NCBI GenBank assembly: GCA_946481035.1
Contig: CAMLNK010000301.1
Coordinates: 1 to 5,823, forward strand
Length of the DNA: 5,823 nucleotides
Direction: 5' to 3'
Origin: an uncultured Dyadobacter sp.
Lineage (GTDB): Bacteria > Bacteroidota > Bacteroidia > Cytophagales > Spirosomataceae
Positions 5,758 to 5,823 of this stretch are shown here, piece after piece. Positions within the stretch are counted from its first letter, which is position 1; each line of letters opens with the position of its first letter. The position numbers and the translations under genes are program-made. The notes beneath the pieces were generated by a model. That model saw nothing but the letters and a program-made list of their open reading frames with translations. It had not been told where the DNA came from and did not search any database.

Positions 5758-5823
5758 TTATTGCTTTGTCGCGACCATCTCAACCTCCTGGCCTTCGAAT
5801 ACCACGAAAATATTCAGTTTATC
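5758..5823 (-). CDS. C-terminal end of a gene cut by the window edge
   Basis: The minus-strand frame from the window edge encodes DKLNIFVVFEGQEVEMVATK, then Gln and a TAA stop at 5760-5758. This alternation of hydrophobic and charged residues looks like a beta-strand end of a real protein. The gene would end 40 bp before the exported protein's start codon, with no terminator between, so the two could share an operon. Only 21 residues are visible, too few to name a family, and a chance open frame cannot be excluded. Confidence 0.45.
   Translation of the reverse strand, partial: DKLNIFVVFEGQEVEMVATKQ

Overview
The window looks like chromosomal DNA from a member of the Bacteroidota, probably a Cytophagales bacterium close to Dyadobacter. 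This is inferred from protein style, from A-rich gene leaders without clear Shine-Dalgarno sequences, and from promoter-like sites resembling the Bacteroidota TTTG / TAnnTTTG pattern. No marker gene fixes the taxon. Base composition is moderate: sampled lines run from about 43% to over 70% G+C, and the yhcG-like gene is at the low end.

Layout from left to right. (1) A GlxA-type AraC-family regulator (29-1075, minus) is transcribed away from a DUF1579 protein gene (1282-1779, plus). Their shared 206-bp promoter region carries an 11-bp inverted repeat and, near its centre, a perfect 12-bp palindrome, which makes it a candidate operator region. (2) A YhcG/DUF1016-type PD-(D/E)XK nuclease gene (1776-2888, minus) converges on the DUF1579 gene. 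The two stop codons overlap within four bases and no terminator separates them. A striking 29-bp palindrome lies inside the nuclease reading frame. (3) A membrane fatty-acid-hydroxylase/sterol-desaturase family protein (3055-4155, minus) ends in a Thr/Ala-rich tail and a clear rho-independent terminator. Just upstream is a probable 40-residue single-pass membrane protein (4189-4311, minus), likely co-transcribed with it. (4) A roughly 400-bp non-coding stretch holds two promoter-like sites pointing at that pair. It ends in the terminator of the next gene. (5) An unrecognised exported, helix-rich protein (4812-5717, minus) follows 40 bp after the end of a gene cut by the window edge (5758-5823, minus), so these two may form an operon.

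The regulator and DUF1579 protein may form a sensor/target pair, and the small membrane protein may assist the desaturase. Both links rest on gene arrangement only. I see no tRNA, rRNA, CRISPR array, insertion sequence or phage gene. The most unusual items are the palindrome inside the nuclease gene, the small membrane protein, the operator-like dyad, and the unassigned exported protein.
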